A program made the translations under genes and the position numbers. The notes under the pieces were generated by a model. That model did no database searches, had not been told where the DNA came from, and was given only the letters and a program-made list of their open reading frames with translations. Positions 13,476 through 24,230 of a DNA stretch of 64,000 bases are shown here, piece after piece. The first letter of the stretch is position 1. The number at the start of each line of letters is the position of its first letter. The DNA is from Antennarius striatus (lineage: Eukaryota > Chordata > Actinopteri > Lophiiformes > Antennariidae), in contig NC_090779.1 in the NCBI RefSeq assembly GCF_040054535.1, forward strand, positions 21,066,501 to 21,130,500. The letters are read 5' to 3'.

Positions 13476-15572
13476 TCTTTTGTCCTGTCTTTTAAAGCAT
13501 TGAAAACACAATTCCTATTTGTCACTAAATCTATTTTAAAAAAACTCGCAAATATTCAACTCACAAATGTTTATCCAATATGTTTTATGAGATACCTTTT
13601 CATGGCGTCCTAAACCTTAAGTGTTGTTCCTGCTCACATCGTAATTCATTTTCTTCCTTTTCAATCAGACATTCCTTTGTCCCGACAGCTGGAACACCAA
13701 ATGTGATTTAATCAGCCGCTGGGAGCTGTCACCAGGAGATGCTCTATGTTTGTTTTTTATTTTTTTGCACCCTCTCATTCGATCCTTGCCTGTGCAAAAT
13801 TTGGATTTTGTGTAATTTTGTTCCCCGGTGAGAGCAACGCCACTTCTTCTTGGTGCAGGATTCTTTCCATTGAAGGAGGAATAAATCTTTAAACATGGTG
13901 TATCTGGTGAGAGGGGACTTTGCACCATAGACACCTTATAGTAGTGCATTGGCAGCTAATAGAATAGATGCCTTAATATTATAGAAGTATTTTGTGGTTT
14001 TTGGTTCTACCTGTATATCACTATAAAATGATAAAGCAGATTCCAGGAAAGAAGTCCTGTTAATGGAGTCAAGCAGGGGAATAGGAATATTGAAGGGAAT
14101 TCTGTCCTCGCACCTACTTGTACTAAAGCTCTTAGGTGGAAAAGGGTGGAGGTAGGTGAAAAGCAGGGAAGAAGGAAATAGTGTAAACTAAAACCAATTT
14201 CATTTTTAAAAAGATTTGAGGTGTTTTAGGCTGGTCATCAGAACCTGCTGCAGGCCTTTTGACAAACTACCAGAAGTAAAGTTGGAGGGAGAGGAGGAGG
14301 ACACGGGGATGAAGGCGCTGTGACCGGGGCTAGAAGTTATGAGTGGGCGACACACATCCAGTTGTGTCAAGATTGGATCACGACTAGAAGATTTAGAACA
14401 AGGTCCTCTATATTTTTTACTCCACACAAACGCACAAAAATAAGATAAAATTTAATGTGGCGTGAGAACAGGATTGGATACCTGTTATTTTTGTCAGATT
14501 ACAGATGAAAGTTTTACTGTGAGATAAAAACAAATATAGTTCCCAATACAAGTCTATTTTTCCAGTAAGTCCTCATATTGCAGGTCTCACAGGTGTGATT
14601 TGTAGATGTCAGATTGAGGCTTTCCAATCAGAAACTAAAGAAAACTAAAAGTTCTATAGATAAAATGCAGTAACCTCATAATGTACATGAGAAATCCATT
14701 CAGTAGTATTTGTTTATTTTTGTCAGGTTTATTTAGTAAAAATCACACGCAAATATACTGATCCTCACAGATCAATCAAATGTATAACATTTTGTAAATT
14801 GTACTTTAAAACCAATTCTGTTGCTAGCTGGTAGAGAGTTTGGGGACCACTGTCTTAGACTGTAAAAGATGGTCCTTGAATTCAACCTGGAAAGTTATTA
14901 AAAAGACAATAAAAAGGTATGCACACCTTGTTTTCACACATGCGTGATTTTTTTTTTTTTAATTTCATTTTGGCTCACACTGATCAACGTGGTCATGTTT
15001 CGGCCTGTCCGGTCCTCATATAGTCCCACATTAATGTGTTACATGTGTGTGCAGACATGCACTGTGCAGACATGACAGGTTGTGTGTGTATTACTTATAT
15101 ATGTGTGTTCTGTCTGGTCTGCAGAGGTTTTAGGCTGACTGACAGATCAGTGTTAAATTCTTCGGTCTTGAAAGACGTGTCAGCTCCACGGTATTCATAG
15201 AACACAACTCCAGTTTTAAGCTTTGTGTCGCAAAACATCCAAAAATGCCTTCCTGGATGATTTACAGCTACTCACAAAAAATACGTGTGAAGTTGTACGT
15301 CATCAACTTCATTGCTTTTTGTGAATATATGCTAAATTTTGTGGCAGCAACAAGCCACGAAAAAGTCTGGGAAAGCTGCAGAATGCTCCAAAACATCTGA
15401 TTCCATTCAGTTCCAGGACTATGAAATTCCATTGGTAACAGCACCAATAGAATGGGTCAATTTTACCCCTCATTAAGGCTGAAGGGCACATGCAGGTTTT
15501 GACCTCTGACTTCTGGGTAAAAATGAAATGCACTTTGATTAAACAGGAATTTAAAAATCATTTTGTTGTGTT
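13476..15572. other. Intergenic DNA between glg1 and fbln7 (convergent)
   Basis: About 2.1 kb between the two 3' ends. No exon, RNA gene or recognisable transposon was found on either strand; it is AT-rich unique-looking sequence with short homopolymers. Confidence 0.6.
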
Positions 15573-15578
15573 TTTATT
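15573..15578 (-). terminator. fbln7: AATAAA poly(A) signal of fbln7
   Basis: On the minus strand AATAAA lies 85 nt downstream of the fbln7 stop codon and is followed by a GT-rich stretch (ACACAACAAAATG then A/T-rich). This implies a very short 3' UTR of about 100 nt. Confidence 0.6.
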
Positions 15579-15662
15579 AACATTTTACAGTGTCAGGGTT
15601 GAACATTGAAAGCGTTGTGTATAAACATACAAATGAAGTCCACAGCCGCCCTCTCGTAATAT

Positions 15663-18600
15663 TTAAAACGTGTATGGAGAAACGAACAGGGTGACCTTGG
15701 TGAGGTAGCGCCCTAACAGGGTGTGCCGCTCCAACTCGCTCATTTCCACCTCAGCCTCCAGAGAGGCGGGGCCTTCGACGGGCGTCACCAGGAGGAGGGT
15801 GCCGGTTTGCCGGCCGGAGCGCTGCACGCTGAAGTGGCCACGCCCCTGACCGCCAGCAAGGCCAAATCGCAGAGTGTCGCCCAACACGCGCGCCGCCGAC
15901 ACCCGGAAGAGCACCCGGGGCGCCGACATGTTGGACACCACAGACAGGAAGTGGAAGGAGATGGAGCTTGGCGCCTGGGTGCAGGCCTTATCTCCCAGCA
16001 TGCACGGGTTCCTCTCACAGCGCCTGGGCAAACAGGGGGTGGATATTTTTAGCAGGGCTGAAATTTTTATTCTTCCAATCACAAAATTCAACAAACCATC
16101 ATGAAAAATCAAACGCTCAGTCTGCTGAAAATCAAGTCCAGGTGGTGGCGCTACAGCAGCCATCTTTAGTTTCAAACAGACAATTTTTAAAAAAAAAATC
16201 TAAATAATAAAAATTAAAAAAAACTTTCAATTTTCAGTTTCCATTTGAATTTGGAAACTATAACTAAATGTAACTCAGTGTAAAATAAACGTAACTACTC
16301 CTTAATGTTAATTAACTCTGAATTTATTACGTACTCAAGTTACAAACGTTACAGTTTGCTTATTGTTCTGTTATAACATTAATCCTTTTAGAAATCACTT
16401 TTTTGTGAATGTTAAAATTGGTTTAGTTACTGCATTGTGGGAAATGAAGTTTTTGGTCACAGCACACTATTGACTTATTTAATTTCTAGACATTTTGACC
16501 GTTTATTCTTTCCAGGCCACATAAAGTGATGTATAGGGCCACATTTGGCCCCTGGACATTGATTTTGACACGTGTTCTAAAACAGACAATATCACACTAG
16601 ACGCTGTTGTCTTGTGTGTCCACTGCTATAAAATGATTAACTCGTGCTGGGTAAATATCCAAAGGAGGTGTGGAGAAAGGAGATCTTACATCGGTGATGT
16701 CTTGATGTACGTGGCGTTTTTCATGTGAGGACATTCCACCGTCACACACTGGAAACCTCCGTAGGTGTTCACACACACCTGCTCTGCTGTGCAGTTGTTC
16801 ATCCGGTTTTCACACTCATCAATGTCTGAATGCAAAGAAACAGAAATAGAAGAAGCATGAACACAAAGTCCAGGAAGCCTCTGATGATTCCGTAACAACA
16901 TTTGAACCCTGACCTGTGCAACCGAGACCGTCTTTGGCGAGGTTATAACCTCCAGGACAGAAGCAGTGGAAGCTTCCGGGGGTGTTGACACACTGATGTA
17001 CACAGAGTCGCCCGGGCTGGGCCAGAGGAAACAGATGACACTCATCGATATCTGAAACACACAAAATCCTTTCAATGACTAAAATGCTGCAAAGAGTACC
17101 CGCTGTCCAAAAAGAAGGATTTCAAAAACTGCCAAGAAGCAAGACGAGTCAATATCCAAGAAGGACAGTCCATGTTGGCTAATAATTTAAAGCATTCATC
17201 TCACATGGAAGTTGTGAACGTTCGGTTAGAGGTGATAACATTTCTCACCAGTGCAGATGTTGTTGTTGCGTCCAGATATTGTGAAGCCCACATCGCAGGT
17301 GCAGCGGGTGGAGCCCAGGAAGTGAGTGCAGTGAGATGGACGGATGGAGGTGTAAGGCGAGGAAGATGTAGCTAGGCTTGAGGAAAGGGGAGAAGGTGAA
17401 GACGCCGAGGAGGAGGAGGATGCTGAGAGTCTAGCAGAGACTGGGAATGCAGAGGAAGAAGAGGAGAGAGGGACGGGTGCCAGGTAGTTGCTGGTGCTGT
17501 TGAGACCTGAGAAGAAAAACAGACTCTTATCGACCACTGGGGCAGAACCAGCACCGGTACTGAAGTCGTGGTCCGGTATCGGTGTTTACGTCGGCACATG
17601 GGTTGCTGGCCGCTCCACTTCAGGGACTCCAAACACACTCGGGTCCGTGGGCCAATCAGCTCGTATCCCGACTTGCACAGGAAGTGAACTTCGTGTCCGA
17701 TGCCAAACACCCTGCCCAGTCTGCGCCCATGAGGGGGAGGTTCGGGTTTGGCGCAGGAAGCTGGAAGCAGACAGTCATTTGCCTTGTGACCCAATGGGAT
17801 TGTACCCCTATAAAACAATTCTTTTTTAATTCAATTCAATTCAATTCAATTTCATACATTTTTGGAATTGAATTGAAAAAAATGTGTTTGGTGGAGAAAC
17901 CATTGAAGTATATTTTACATTAATGATGAGCGAGCAACTCAAAGTATCTCTATTCATACCATTAATTTAGTCCTGAGTTTGACTAAAATTTGAATAAAAC
18001 TATTTTTTTAATGACAATTTAAATGAATAATCACAAGCCACCCATTGAGGATTTCTCCAACGGGCACAGTGCCAGCTCTCACCACCAGTCTTGAACATTG
18101 CCATGGTGGTGTTGTGCAGAGCGCTCATCCTCTTCCTCAGAGAACGTAGGCCCTGCTGGTACGACGCCTCGTGGACCGCCAGCATCTTCTCCACCTGACG
18201 CAGCGAGTTCACCAGGTCGCGGGTGGATGAACATTCCTGTGGACGGGACGAGGAAACTAGAGGACAGGATTCCTTGTTTGGCGGAGAACGAGTTGTGTCA
18301 TTGTAGGCGACAAACAAGGTGAAACCTTTGGAACCAGAAGGATGCCAAGACCACCACAGTCCCTTTTGATTAAGCCCAACTCAGATCTAAATTGTATGAA
18401 ATGAAAACCAGTGAAATCTTCCTCCTTTATTCAGAGTGTCTCGTCAAACAACCGAGAAACAAGCGTTTCAGTGAGGAGGGAGGTCGTGACCCTCACCGTC
18501 TGTCTATGGACCAGAAGAAGAACCAGACCGGGAGCATCAGCTCGTCTCTGGTCTGCAGTGTTTTCCAGGTGAGATGTCTACACATAGAGGTGAGGTTTTC

Positions 18601-19654
18601 GGAGCTGTGACTGGCTGCAGTAGCACCCAGGTGAAAATTGGACCTGAGCCCACGGCTGACCTCAGACCAGCTACAACACTGCACTGAAAACAGCAAGACA
18701 CAACGAACCTCTGAGTTTGTGTAATCACGGTTTTGTAGACTTATCTCTGATGAATCTTACATTTAGTGTTTCAGTTGATTTAGTTTCAATGCAGCTCGAT
18801 AAGGTTTAATTTAATTCGTTTTTGGTGCATGGACGTTGTTTTGTTTTGTGTGGCATTCCAAAAAGTTGTCCAAACTGTCTCCCATCGACTGTACCTCTGA
18901 AATATCAAAACTGTATTATTTTACCTTTTTTTTTTTCCCCCCAGGACTTTATTGCTTCCGTCCCAGCTGGTTTGAAATGTGCTAAAAAAATTCTTTGCAC
19001 AGTTTTTAATTAAGTATAAGCAGCACCAAAAACTATCTGATTAATTTATGTGCTACAGCGACCCAACTTTTCCTTTTCTTCTGCAGAATAAATCAAATTT
19101 GCGTTGAGAATCGGGGAGCCGTATCTCAGGTGACTGGGCAGGGTACACCCTGGATGTGTCGCCAGTCCATCCCAACCACACAGAAAGATAAAAAATCCAT
19201 CACAACCTATGATCATTCTGTATTCACCAATTACGTCAATTACATCCTCAGATGGATCTCTACCCAGGATCTTCTCAATGGGTGGGGGGGCAACAACCTG
19301 ACCCACAGTACCGCCCCATTAACAACAAGTGGTTTAAAACCAGCCGTAAAAATCAATGAATGAATAGTAAATAAAAAACTTTTGATTTCTTAAACATGTT
19401 TGAGAAGTTCTGACAATTTTTGACAGGATATATTTTTATACTTTTGCCTCAAAGATGATTCAATTCTCTTTGTCAATTTGATAAAATATCACATTTCACA
19501 GTAATATAGCAATAAATTGGGGAAAAAAGCCCAACATTTTCACAAAAAAACCCATGTTCCTCTGCTGTAAATTGCTACCTTCACTCACCTGAGCAGAAGA
19601 AAAGGACATCTGATGAAGACTCATCACCATCAGAACGACCCCAGCAACCTTCAT
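15663..19654 (-). CDS. fbln7: Fibulin-7, complete coding sequence, 7 exons
   Basis: FBLN7 is a secreted matrix glycoprotein that supports cell adhesion. Exons in transcript order: 19654-19589 (signal peptide, [20 protein letters not shown]), 18236-18083 (coiled coil, [19 protein letters not shown]), 17760-17590 (sushi/[22 protein letters not shown]), 17506-17249 (Ser-rich linker plus EGF-like half module), 17051-16914 (cb[11 protein letters not shown]), 16825-16690 (cb[11 protein letters not shown]), 16023-15663 (fibulin C-terminal domain, RCERNPC to FVSPYTF). All introns are GT-AG, internal modules are bounded in phase 1 (the last junction is phase 2), and the total is 1284 nt, 427 aa plus stop; human FBLN7 is about 439 aa. 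The C-terminal domain matches human closely ([24 protein letters not shown]). Compared with human, the first EGF module after the sushi domain is missing. The start was chosen as the Met that begins a hydrophobic signal sequence ending at a good donor. Confidence 0.93.
17249..17506 (-). CDS. fbln7: fbln7 exon 4: serine-rich linker and EGF-like half module
   Basis: This 258 nt exon (phase 1 to phase 1) opens with [12 protein letters not shown], runs through about 45 residues made mostly of Ser, Ala, Pro and Thr, then ends with an EGF-like Cys pattern ([20 protein letters not shown] ... NNNICT). The intron on its 5' side is only 83 nt (17507-17589), too short to hide another EGF exon. Many Ser/Thr suggest mucin-type O-glycosylation (inference). 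An N-glycosylation sequon, NST, lies at the start. Confidence 0.85.
17826..17878. repeat. (ATTCA)n repeat with inverted copy, fbln7 intron 2
   Basis: Four to five copies of ATTCA (17829-17850) are followed after about 14 nt by the complement (GGAATTGAATTGAA, 17862-17875), so the stretch can fold. It lies just upstream of the sushi exon in fbln7 orientation. Confidence 0.6.
19110..19365 (+). repeat. Degenerate teleost dispersed repeat (SINE-like) in fbln7 intron 1
   Basis: The stretch 'gggtacaccctggatgtgtcgccagtccatc' and, at the end, 'caacctgacccacagtaccgcccc' are the wording of a widespread fish repeat that normally reads from 'gcgggggttgctggagcctatc' to a tRNA-like 3' part. It is much degraded between the two ends. 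Family assignment is from memory. Confidence 0.5.
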
Positions 19655-21254
19655 CCTGATCAACCCGCTCCTCTCAGCAGACAGGAGATCAGCTTTGTTT
19701 GACTTCTGCTGCAGCTTCTCCAAAACTAAATCATCACCTCTCCTTCTGTTTCTTTTCGAGGGCACTTGCCAAATATCTCCTCCGCCGGCCCCCTCCAACA
19801 TCCACCCTCCTCCCGCCCCGTCAGATATTTCATAGGTGGGAGGAGAAAGAGATTGGCTTCCACATCTGGTGCGCACTTTCACATTCAGACCCATCAGCGT
19901 TCCTAGAAATAGAAGGTAAATTATAAGGAGGAGTCATCTGATTGTGGCGTCTTCTAATCATCATCCACACAACAAAGCCGCTACGTTTGACTGATTATTT
20001 CAAAATTCAGACCCCGGCTCAGAAATGTGACTCCTGCCTCAATTAGAACGACTTTAAAGTCCTCGTGTTTTGAAACCCCAATCCTCTGTTGCACAAAGAT
20101 GTGGTGGAGCTCCTAAATGACAGGGCAGCCATATAAACACTGACAGAGTATTACCAAAAAAAGAGCTGAAGGGATCCTGGGAAGAAAAAAAAAAAAAAGT
20201 CAGATCATGACAAGTTCAAACCAAATGAACCCAAAACCTAAGGCCTGGTAATGGCAGCTCCTGTACACACACTATGATCTAAAGGGATTGTTCTAAATCT
20301 TTTCTAAGTCTTCATGAATTGAGAATAGCAACTGAAAACAGAAAGAATGTGCTAACGTTTTTCCCATGAAATGTTCCATAGTTCTATCTTTAAATTGAGC
20401 TTTATTTAATACGTTGAATTCAAGAATTACAGTTCTTTATTACAGTCCTTACAGTCCACCTGGTTTATGTCTGCCATACTAAGTTTATACAGGCCTTGAA
20501 AGTCCTTGAAACAGCATCATTTAAGGACTACTGACAAACAAAAGACTATAATACTGAAATATATTCAATTTCTTGGACAGATTTTGAATGAAACACAAAA
20601 TTAGTAAAAGTCATTCTTCAACAACAAAATTCAAATCAAAATTTTACTAAATATCATCAAAGTCTTTGAAAATTTATGGATTTCTGTGGTAAGGAGGGGC
20701 CTGGAACAATAAGTACAATTTTCCTGGTGTTTTTCACTTTTATAAAGTATGTCTGGACTAAAACACAACCTCTGGTACTGCACTCGAGTGATGTCGCTCT
20801 ACACTGCTTCATACTTCACTACATTTCAGGAGAAAACACCTGTTTGTGGTCCAGTAGCTTCAAATTTGACATGACAGGAAATAGAATAATCTAAATTAAA
20901 ATTCAGAGAGGGAGAACGATCCAATTTTTCAAACCAAGGCAAAAGATTTTGACTCAGGTTTGTGTTTTAGAGCTTTGTTTTTGTCATCTACTCACCATTT
21001 AGTTAGACCCCCTCCTCCGCTTGTCTCACATTCCTGCGTAAAACGGTGCAAAAAAGCCAGATAACAGTAAAAAATAAGAAAACAAATATTTTTAGTTTCT
21101 CTCTTGTTAATTTTTAATCCAAGGAGGATAACTGCTTGTATAATTTACACAAAATGATAAAGTGTGTATTTTACGTATACATCCTGTCAGCATGGTATAA
21201 TTGTAATATAATACAGTAGAGTGGATTCACTATGGTAACGAATGCAGTATGACA

Positions 21255-21257
<3 letters not shown>

Positions 21258-21353
<96 letters not shown>

Positions 21354-21370
21354 CGTGTGTGTGTGTGTGT
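21258..21370. repeat. (GT)n microsatellite
   Basis: About 113 nt of near-perfect GT with two GC steps near 21350. Confidence 0.95.
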
Positions 21371-21479
21371 TGGACTGACCCTGTGGTCTGATGGATTAAA
21401 CCTCATTGAAATGCATGCTGGGAGGCTGTGAGCCGTTTGAGGTTAACTGTAAACTAAAAACAGAAACCCAGGAGATGCC

Positions 21480-21660
21480 TCGGCTCTCCTCATCATCATA
21501 TCTTAATTAGATGGGACAGCTTTAATTAAAATGAAATGATTTAATGGATTTTGTAATTAAAACAGAGTTAGATGGTGGCCGATTAGTCGGGCCTCCCGTC
21601 CCTCAAACCCAGGTCAATTTATTAACACTCATTAAACTTTTATCAGCCTACCAAAGCTTT
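21480..21660. promoter_or_regulatory. Candidate conserved non-coding element with TAATTA cluster
   Basis: Low-repeat sequence with three homeodomain-type cores in about 55 nt (CTTAATTAGA, TTTAATTAAA, GTAATTAAAA), then 'CAATTTATTAACACTCATTAAAC'-like AT words and a GC-richer middle. The composition resembles vertebrate developmental enhancers. This is inference from motif density only. Confidence 0.25.
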
Positions 21661-22416
21661 CAGAATCTAAGGTGTAAACATGTCATTTCTTTTCTCTGTC
21701 GATATTCAGAAGATCCTTCTTAGCTGGATCACAACCCAACAACCAGAGCTCAGATTTAAACATTGAGTATTTAAAGGGTTGGTTCTTGCATAGAGGTTTT
21801 TCTATTATTTATGGAATTTTTTAGACGTTTATTCCTGAGAATAAAAAAAAAAAATCCTCAAGATAAGAAAGATTATGGGGTTTGGAAAAAAGAAGAAGTC
21901 TCAAACATGAACAAAGACAACCAATTAGAGTTAATCAGAGTGATTATTGAACCTATCGTGGATTAATTTGAGTTTATAGATTTATATTCACCTCAGCTCA
22001 AAAGAATGATTCACAATTGTGGAGCAGAAAAACACACAGACAAACGGTTTTCTCTACACTGTAGCCAAAAATCAATTTAACTTTTTCCAACATGTTTAAG
22101 TGTTAAAGTCTCTTTTTGGATCCAGCGATGTCAAATGATATGAAAAATTGCTGCTCGCATGCAGACTGAAAATAGTGTCAGTGTCACAAATGGCTGCTGC
22201 TCCCAAAAAGTAGATAAATTGCTGCAGGCTTTAACGGCTGCTTCGGACTGACAGAACTACTTGTTCGTCTTTGGAAATGGAAATGGATCCCAGATCTCCA
22301 GACAGTAAATAAAATGAGCACAGGTTTCGTTTACTGACAAAAAAAACATGGATTTATTCATATGTCAGACCAAAAAAAAAAATGCTGCAAATATAATAAA
22401 AAAATCATAGTTCATT

Positions 22417-22420
<4 letters not shown>

Positions 22421-22487
<67 letters not shown>
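22421..22487. repeat. (ATTT)n microsatellite
   Basis: About 16 perfect tetranucleotide copies. Confidence 0.95.
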
Positions 22488-22488
<1 letters not shown>

Positions 22489-22765
22489 AATAAGAAAATA
22501 AATGCTAGCTGAAATAATCAGAAAATATTCCTATTTTACATTGAAAGTTGCTGAATCAAAAAACTGAGCAACAACATGAGACTCGCAGCCATACATTCAT
22601 CCGCCAGGGGGCGTCGCAGCCCTTTAGGACCAACAGGATTAGATGACCTGTTCTTAGAGGTAAAGGATAAATATCAGAAACTATGAGCATGAGGTTCGGA
22701 GCCGTCAGCTGGAGGACTGCGCCACCTAGTTTTATTCTTATTCTGTATTCACTTCACTTTATCTG

Positions 22766-22812
22766 CCCCCCCCCCCCCCACACACACACAAACAGACACA
22801 CACACACACACA
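22766..22812. repeat. Poly-C followed by (CA)n
   Basis: A 13-14 nt C run merges into about 30 nt of CA with one AAAC interruption. Confidence 0.9.
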
Positions 22813-22901
22813 CCTGCAACAAATAAATGGATTGGTCATCTTTCCTCCACCCCTCTCAGAGGAGATGGTAGGACCCATTGGCAAACTCAGCGGTCACCTC
22901 T

Positions 22902-23010
22902 CCCCCCTCCCTCTCTCTCTCTCTCTCTCCCCCCTCTCCTCTCTCTCTCTCTCTCTCTCTCACTTTCCCCGCTCCCTCTCCCCCCCCCTCTCTCCTCCCT
23001 CTCTCTCCCT
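22902..23010. repeat. CT-rich polypyrimidine tract
   Basis: About 110 nt almost purely C and T (CTCTCT blocks separated by C runs). It ends about 80 nt before the candidate first exon at 23092 and could be a GAGA-type promoter element on the other strand (inference). Confidence 0.8.
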
Positions 23011-23091
23011 GTGAGTGAGGCATCATTCAGACTCACACCGAGTCAAGCTTACATCTCTCCTCCTCCTCTTCTCTCTTCTCCTCTTCTCGTT

Positions 23092-23128
23092 ATGACCCAT
23101 TTCAGGAGCGACTGTGACCGAGACAGAC
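23092..23128 (+). CDS. Candidate first coding exon of the RALY-like gene
   Basis: An ATG opens 12 codons (MTHFRSDCDRDR) plus one base and meets a strong donor, GTGAGTAT. The leftover base puts it in phase with the acceptor at 28744, whose first two bases complete the codon. Joined to the supported exons it would give a 213 aa protein. Phase agreement alone has a one-in-three chance, so this exon may instead be 5' UTR or not used. It is the only plausible upstream exon seen. Confidence 0.3.
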
Positions 23129-23135
23129 GTGAGTA

Positions 23136-23245
<110 letters not shown>

Positions 23246-23490
23246 AGATGAGTGTCTTTTAGATCTTGTGACTGGTGGTGTGTGTTGCAGACACACGTGG
23301 CTTTGAGCTTCTATCTGTGTGTGAAGGGAGTTGAGTGAAATGACCTCAGCTGTGTGTGAAGGAGTGAAGACAGGAGAGGTGAAGTAAGAGCAGGAACAGG
23401 TGGAGACCTTCAGCACAGGTGGATCAGCTCCCAAGGGGAAGACGCTCTGAGGGCTTCATTATATCCATTACACCAAAGCATGAAGTGGTT

Positions 23491-23492
<2 letters not shown>

Positions 23493-23561
<69 letters not shown>

Positions 23562-23570
23562 TGTGTTTGT
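23493..23570. repeat. (GT)n microsatellite
   Basis: About 66 nt perfect GT, then GT with TTT interruptions. Confidence 0.95.
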
Positions 23571-23828
23571 GTATAATTTCTATCACTAAAGTAGCTGTAT
23601 TCTTCCATGGTTTGGGATTTATTTGGTAATTTCCTGCCTTTATTTGAAAATTAATTCCCTCTTTGTCGTATTTTTGTCGGTCCTCTGTGATTTGCTGACT
23701 GGACTCGTTCTTTGTGTTTTCTCCTCTTTCATCACCGTTTCTTAGTCGTTACAGCCTTACTGCTTTTGTGTGCTATGGAACCTTAGCTGCCCTTTAGGTC
23801 ATCTATCCAGAACCATCACCATTGCAAC

Positions 23829-23859
<31 letters not shown>

Positions 23860-24177
23860 GTGAATCAGCTTTGTAATTTTGGCTCTCAGTTGATGCCTAA
23901 ATGTCACTTTTATTCTTTAATTCCATTTCCTGCGCTGGATCTGCCTCATGTGACATAAATCGTTCCCTCCCATTCATTCTGCTTCCTGTGCAATTTAGGA
24001 AAATTGTAGTCAAATTTAACTCCAAATTTAGAGCTAATTTAAACGTAATTTGCCCCCCCCCCCCCAAAAAAAAACAAAAACAAAAAAACCAAGTGCTTTT
24101 CCATGCACTAGAATAAAAGCCAGAGCATTATAAGGACTCTTCACATCCTGCGTCTTGTTTGGCCTTAATCTCTGCAG

Positions 24178-24230
24178 AAGATTCTCAGAAACGGTGCTGA
24201 CCCCGACAACGACCTCCATACTTATTACTC
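24178..24230 (+). other. Possible cryptic or alternative exon
   Basis: A pyrimidine-rich TTAATCTCTGCAG acceptor and a GTGAGT donor bound 53 nt that is open in one frame (KILRNGADPDNDLHTYYS). With the 23092 exon it would shift the phase away from the 28744 exon, so it cannot be a constitutive coding exon between those two. No family resemblance was recognised. Confidence 0.15.

Larger units (their letters stand above)
19655..23091. other. Gene-free DNA between fbln7 and the RALY-like gene
   Basis: The two genes are head to head. No coding exon could be supported. The stretch holds a 113 bp GT tract, an (ATTT)n tract, a C/CA tract, a CT-rich stretch and one candidate conserved element (21480-21660). 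Confidence 0.6.

Noticed and set aside
15723-16207. Plus-strand frames over 15.7-16.2 kb
   Set aside because: They are shadows of the fbln7 C-terminal exon on the other strand.
21249-21431. Open frames of alternating Cys-Val or His-Thr over GT/CA repeats (also 23011-23247, 32545-32954, 47492-47725)
   Set aside because: They are translations of microsatellites, with no splice context or conserved domain.
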